A stretch of DNA of 64,000 nucleotides. Origin: Chitinophaga varians. GTDB lineage: Bacteria; Bacteroidota; Bacteroidia; Chitinophagales; Chitinophagaceae. The stretch's first letter is position 1. Every line of letters starts with the position of its first letter. Below, in pieces: positions 60,333 to 64,000 of the stretch. The translations under genes were made by a program, and so were the position numbers. Below the pieces are notes generated by a model. The model was not told the DNA's origin. It ran no database searches and saw only the letters and a list, made by a program, of their open reading frames with translations. The stretch is from contig NZ_JACVFB010000007.1 of the NCBI RefSeq assembly GCF_014529945.1, positions 489,129 to 553,128 of the forward strand, given 5' to 3'.

Positions 60333-62192
60333 TCAGGAAAAAAACTGTTCGTGGAATATGCCGAAGGTGATTACGGTAATGAGAAGATCGCTTTCATAGG
60401 GCGCGTTGATCATAAATCCATCCTGTTTGTACTGTTGTTTGAGCCTTTCTATCTGATCGGGATCAAAAAAACCCTGCTTTTTGATCAGATCGTAAGAAAG
60501 GATATCATTGATGTAGGGGATGTTCTTTTGCAACAGATAAGGGCTGCCCGGTGCGATGAAGTGGAACTTCTCCCTTTCATACACTGACCTGGGAACAAAC
60601 CTGCTGGCCAGTTTTCTCAGCACATATTTCTCTGTGAACTCATTCAGTTTCAGATCGGCCGGGATGCGGGTAGAGAACTCCACTAAATCTTTGTCCAGAA
60701 AGGGATATCTCACTTCAACCGCATTGGCCAATGCCATCCTGTCGCCATGATCGGCCACCAGATGGTCTACCAGTCTCAATTTATAATCTATATAGGCCCT
60801 TTTGTTGAGCATATTGAGGTTACGTACTCTGGCCGTATTGATAACGGGGTGAAGGAGGCAATTCACCTCATCGAAAGAAGCACTGACATCGTTGGCATAC
60901 AACTTCTTTTTCAACACATCAAACTCTGTGAAGTTTCTTTCATAAAAGAAATGTGGATCTCCCCATATCCTGCTCCTGATTTCTTCTTCCTGTGGATGTA
61001 TGCCGTTAGCACCCTGGCTAAGCGCCCTTATCTTATCGAACCGGTAACCTACATAACCGGCAAAGAACTCATCCGCCCCTTCTCCGGAAAGGATCACCTT
61101 GATCCCTTTACTGCGTACACTTTCAGAAAGTGAAAGTGACGCGGTGTTATAGGTTTCCTTAATAGGGCATTCACTATGATAAATAGCCTTTCTCAGCCGT
61201 TCGGTGATATCGTTATAGAAGAAAGTTTTCTGATTAAGGCTCAGATTACTCTCTTTGGCAATCTGTCGTTGGTAAACAGATTCAGAATACTGAGATTCGA
61301 TGAAGTCAATGGAAAAAGCCTCTTTTCTGGCACCGGGCACCAGTTGGTTCACCTTCATAGCGATCATGGAAGAATCCAGTCCGCCACTCAGATAAAGTCC
61401 CATCGGAACATCGGATCGTAGCCGGAAATGGATGGAGGCTTCAAAAAGTTCTTCGAGCCGATTGATATAATACTCTTCAGAAGACGGATCGGGCACGTTA
61501 TCTCCTTCAGGGTAAATCAGGTCCCAGTACTCTTCTTTTATCAGCCTCCCTCCTTTATTCATAAGCAGAAAGTGTCCGTTTTCAAGGCTATGTATCCCTT
61601 TAAACAAGGTCCTTGGGCTTACCAGCCCGGCAAAGGTGAATACCTGGTCCAATCCCACCCTGTCAATTTCACGGGTTACTGCCGGGTGTTCCAGAATGGC
61701 TTTAATCTCTGATCCGAAAATAAAGTTATCCTGACTAACCGTATAATAAAATGGTACAATGCCCATCTGGTCCCGGGCACAGAACAGCTGTCCTTTATTC
61801 CTGTCGTACAACGCAAATGCAAACTGACCATTTAGTTTGTTCAGAAAAGCTGTTCCTTCTTCTTCATACAGATGGATGATCACCTCTACATCGGACCGGG
61901 TCCTGAAAGTGTGGCCTTTCTTTTTCAGTTCCTGCCGTAGTTCAATATAGTTGAAAATTTCTCCGTTGCAGATCAGTACGATGCTTTCATCTTCATTACT
62001 GATAGGCTGCATTCCACCACTCAGATCTATGATGCTCAATCGGCTGAAACCTAAAGCCACATTGTCCACCAGCTTTTCCTCCTGTGCATCGGGGCCCCTG
62101 TGGGTAAGTTTCCGGTTCATTTTTCCAACAATGGTGCGATCCCCTTCCGTTAATGGACGAACAAGGGACATATAGCCGCAAATTCCGCACAT
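60333..62192 (-). CDS. asnB: Asparagine synthase (glutamine-hydrolysing)
   Basis: A 619-aa two-domain enzyme. The N-terminal class II glutamine amidotransferase begins MCGICGY (Cys2 nucleophile) with LTHRGPDAQ and NGEIFNY; the synthase domain has the ATP-pyrophosphatase loop LYLSGGLDSSMIA and SGEGADEFFAGY. It converts Asp to Asn with Gln as nitrogen donor, or amidates another carboxylate. Its place between two NRPS genes in the same operon suggests it serves the pathway, either supplying Asn or amidating the peptide, as seen for AsnB homologues in other biosynthetic clusters. It keeps all key residues; housekeeping function cannot be excluded. Confidence 0.95.
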   Translation of the reverse strand: MCGICGYMSLVRPLTEGDRTIVGKMNRKLTHRGPDAQEEKLVDNVALGFSRLSIIDLSGGMQPISNEDESIVLICNGEIFNYIELRQELKKKGHTFRTRSDVEVIIHLYEEEGTAFLNKLNGQFAFALYDRNKGQLFCARDQMGIVPFYYTVSQDNFIFGSEIKAILEHPAVTREIDRVGLDQVFTFAGLVSPRTLFKGIHSLENGHFLLMNKGGRLIKEEYWDLIYPEGDNVPDPSSEEYYINRLEELFEASIHFRLRSDVPMGLYLSGGLDSSMIAMKVNQLVPGARKEAFSIDFIESQYSESVYQRQIAKESNLSLNQKTFFYNDITERLRKAIYHSECPIKETYNTASLSLSESVRSKGIKVILSGEGADEFFAGYVGYRFDKIRALSQGANGIHPQEEEIRSRIWGDPHFFYERNFTEFDVLKKKLYANDVSASFDEVNCLLHPVINTARVRNLNMLNKRAYIDYKLRLVDHLVADHGDRMALANAVEVRYPFLDKDLVEFSTRIPADLKLNEFTEKYVLRKLASRFVPRSVYEREKFHFIAPGSPYLLQKNIPYINDILSYDLIKKQGFFDPDQIERLKQQYKQDGFMINAPYESDLLITVITFGIFHEQFFS

Positions 62193-62229
62193 GTAGTTTT
62201 TTTTATGATGATAAAATGATGACGATATT

Positions 62230-64000
62230 TTATTCCGGAACGATCGTACTGAGCTTCATCGCCGGATTATCCAGGACAGCAGTTAATATGTTCCGATAGT
62301 ATTGCACCATTAGGGCAATGGTCTGTTCTTCATACAAAGCCTTACTGAAGATAAAATACAACTGCATGCTATCTTCCTTCTCCGCCGCTTCTACTTTAAA
62401 CTCGTACTGAGTAGACGCTTTAAGCCGTTGTTGCAAAGGCACCATATTGAGCACATCATAACGGTGATGGCTATCCTGATAGTTGGCAAAAGAGAAGTGC
62501 ACCCGGAAAAGCTTTTCAGGCAAACGATCCTGCTGTAACAGCATGGGAAGTATTTCCTCCATATGAACATCCTGATGGTCAAACACCTCCAGCAAACCGC
62601 TTTTTACGTCCTGTAACACGTTACTAAAAGTAGCGTCCTTCCCGATCTGTATTCTCAATGGCAGGAGGTTCACAAATGTGCCCACCACTTCTTTTAATGC
62701 TGTATGGGTCCTTCCCACCACGTCAGTACACACGATAATATCTGTTTGTCCTGTAATCTTCGCCAGCAACACATCAAAAACAGACAACAGCAACATAAAA
62801 TCGGACACCTGGTTATCAGTCGTGTATTTTTTTAATTGGTGGTACTGTTCACCTGTTATCTCCAGCAGCATATGAGAAGCCGTATACCGGTCGGCCACCA
62901 CACCACTGTTGATGACGGGTAGTTCCAGCACCGGCAGTTCACCGGCAAGTTTTTGGGTCCAGAATTGTCGTTGTTGCTCCAGCTGCCTATTATCGAGTTT
63001 CCACATTACATAATCAACATAACGGAGGCCCGTAGATGGCAGCGACCTACCGATATATATCTGCCTGAATTCATTGGTCAGTACATTCAGCGCGATTCCA
63101 TCACAAACGATATGATGAATATCGATAAAGAGTATGTTTCCATACAATCCGCATCGTATCAATGGAGCTGCAGACAGGTCGAATGGTTTAAGGAAGGCAT
63201 CGAAAGCTTCCTGCCGGGATGTATACTGATCTGCATCCAATAATGTCAATCGGAAAGGAACGTGCTGATGAATATATTGTATCACGCCTTCCTCCGACAG
63301 ATCGAAGCTTGCACGCAGCATATCATGGCGGTCTATGAGTACCTGAAAACTGTGCTCTAACTTATCGCGGTCTACTTCTCCCATGATTTCCACAGCGGTC
63401 ACCACATTATAGGCAGTGGTATTTTCATTGGCCCATTGTTCATAAAACAGTTTTTGCTGTGCCGGAGAAACACGATAGTATTCCTGCTGTGGCGCACGTG
63501 GGATATCCTGTAATGACGATATGTTAGGGTTTCCTGTCAACAGGGCCTGCTCTTCTATAGTTGTATGAGAGAAAATATCCCTAAGCCGGAGTGAGGTGCC
63601 CAACACCCGTTGTATCCCATCAATTAACTGAACAGCTTTGAGCGAATGCCCGCCCAGGTCAAAGAAATTCTGGTCGATGCTGATCTTGTCTTTATCAATA
63701 TGCAGCACGTCAGACCAGATACCGGCCAACCTTTGTTCCGTTTCACTCGTCGCTGGCCGGAAATATCCTCCGGACGGCAATTCCGGCGCAGGCAGCTGCT
63801 TGCGGTCCACCTTGCCGCTCAGCAACAAGGGGAAAGCTGTCAGGTGGATGTAATAGGAAGGATGCATATATTCCGGCAGGCGCCCCGACAAATGTTGCTT
63901 TAACTGTGTTGCGGTGATCTCTTCCGTTGAGATGTAGTAAGCTGCCAGATAAGCGCCACGATCATCTTCCCGCAGGCATACCACCGCTTCCCGTATCTCT
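62230..64000 (-). CDS. Non-ribosomal peptide synthetase NRPS-A, C-terminal part (A end, T, C), continues past window
   Basis: The frame is open to the window edge: EIRE-AVVCLREDDRGAYLAAYYIS is the end of an adenylation domain, with LSGKVDRKQL as its A10 motif. Counting from the GTG codon at 63984, T has DLGGHSLKAV with Ser114, and a full C domain follows with HHIVCDG (H290, H291). There is no thioesterase. By transcription order it is the most upstream NRPS in view, so its C domain would condense its product with the residue on NRPS-B. Gene order in the rest of the operon, including any loading module, lies outside the window. Confidence 0.93.
   Translation of the reverse strand, partial: EIREAVVCLREDDRGAYLAAYYISTEEITATQLKQHLSGRLPEYMHPSYYIHLTAFPLLLSGKVDRKQLPAPELPSGGYFRPATSETEQRLAGIWSDVLHIDKDKISIDQNFFDLGGHSLKAVQLIDGIQRVLGTSLRLRDIFSHTTIEEQALLTGNPNISSLQDIPRAPQQEYYRVSPAQQKLFYEQWANENTTAYNVVTAVEIMGEVDRDKLEHSFQVLIDRHDMLRASFDLSEEGVIQYIHQHVPFRLTLLDADQYTSRQEAFDAFLKPFDLSAAPLIRCGLYGNILFIDIHHIVCDGIALNVLTNEFRQIYIGRSLPSTGLRYVDYVMWKLDNRQLEQQRQFWTQKLAGELPVLELPVINSGVVADRYTASHMLLEITGEQYHQLKKYTTDNQVSDFMLLLSVFDVLLAKITGQTDIIVCTDVVGRTHTALKEVVGTFVNLLPLRIQIGKDATFSNVLQDVKSGLLEVFDHQDVHMEEILPMLLQQDRLPEKLFRVHFSFANYQDSHHRYDVLNMVPLQQRLKASTQYEFKVEAAEKEDSMQLYFIFSKALYEEQTIALMVQYYRNILTAVLDNPAMKLSTIVPE

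Noticed and set aside
1..64000. tRNA or rRNA genes
   Set aside because: No cloverleaf with a GTTCGANNC-like T arm and no rRNA core sequence was noticed by eye. A covariance-model scan would be needed to exclude them fully.

Overview
The window looks like a chromosomal segment of a Bacteroidota bacterium, most likely a Chitinophaga-type member of the Chitinophagaceae. The reasons are four SusC/SusD pairs, three ECF sigma/FecR switches with STN-bearing SusC receptors, lipoprotein-type SusD proteins, a GC content near 50%, A-rich translation starts with few Shine-Dalgarno sites, and large NRPS and lanthipeptide genes in one neighbourhood. The genus is inferred from gene style, not from a marker gene.

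Layout. (1) 1-2085: the 3' end of a class I lanthipeptide (LanB-type) locus. It holds the C-terminal part of the dehydratase, a 43-codon candidate precursor peptide overlapping its stop and closed by a terminator, and a convergent Sfp-type phosphopantetheinyl transferase. (2) 2250-5538: single genes (NAD(P)-binding oxidoreductase, TlpA-like lipoprotein between two palindromic repeats, VOC protein, HtrA-like protease without a signal peptide). (3) 5683-16209, minus strand: a polysaccharide utilisation locus (PUL 1) of ECF sigma, FecR, SusC, SusD, GH2 and GH29 genes. (4) 16358-22929, minus strand: PUL 2 of SusC, SusD and an FAD oxidoreductase, with no sigma/FecR pair and a SusC without an STN domain. 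(5) 23420-24130: a lipoprotein SGNH hydrolase whose catalytic blocks are circularly permuted. (6) 24270-34411, plus strand: PUL 3, ECF sigma, a 508-aa unknown protein, FecR, SusC, SusD and a 604-aa thioredoxin-fold protein instead of a glycosidase. (7) 34397-38074, minus strand: a histone-H1-tailed hypothetical, a HipA-like kinase/DUF3037 pair, a periplasmic HAD phosphatase and a PepSY-like protein. (8) 38219-46594, plus strand: PUL 4, ECF sigma, FecR, SusC, SusD and an EndoH-like GH18 endo-beta-N-acetylglucosaminidase. (9) 46884-64000, minus strand: an NRPS operon still open at the window edge. In transcription order it holds NRPS-A (partial A-T-C), asparagine synthase, NRPS-B (A-T-C), NRPS-C (half-C, A, T, C, degenerate C, A, T), a secreted serine hydrolase, a TauD/SyrP-like dioxygenase and an Asp/Glu racemase.

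How it fits together. The sigma/FecR pairs most likely sense substrate through the STN domain of their own SusC, so PULs 1, 3 and 4 are self-induced uptake systems; PUL 2 must be controlled otherwise. The enzymes point to fucose/galactose-containing glycans (PUL 1) and N-glycans (PUL 4). The NRPS operon has predicted Ser and Thr adenylation domains, a third A domain of unknown substrate, no thioesterase, and tailoring genes that suggest an Asp/Asn-derived residue. The PPTase at the other end of the window could activate its carrier domains.

The intergenic spaces carry many inverted repeats whose arms are built of 7- or 8-nt tandem units. One pair of arms differs by exactly one heptad, and one arm encodes the end of a sigma factor. 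The most unusual items are the precursor peptide, the permuted SGNH hydrolase, the domain architecture of NRPS-C and these repeat palindromes.
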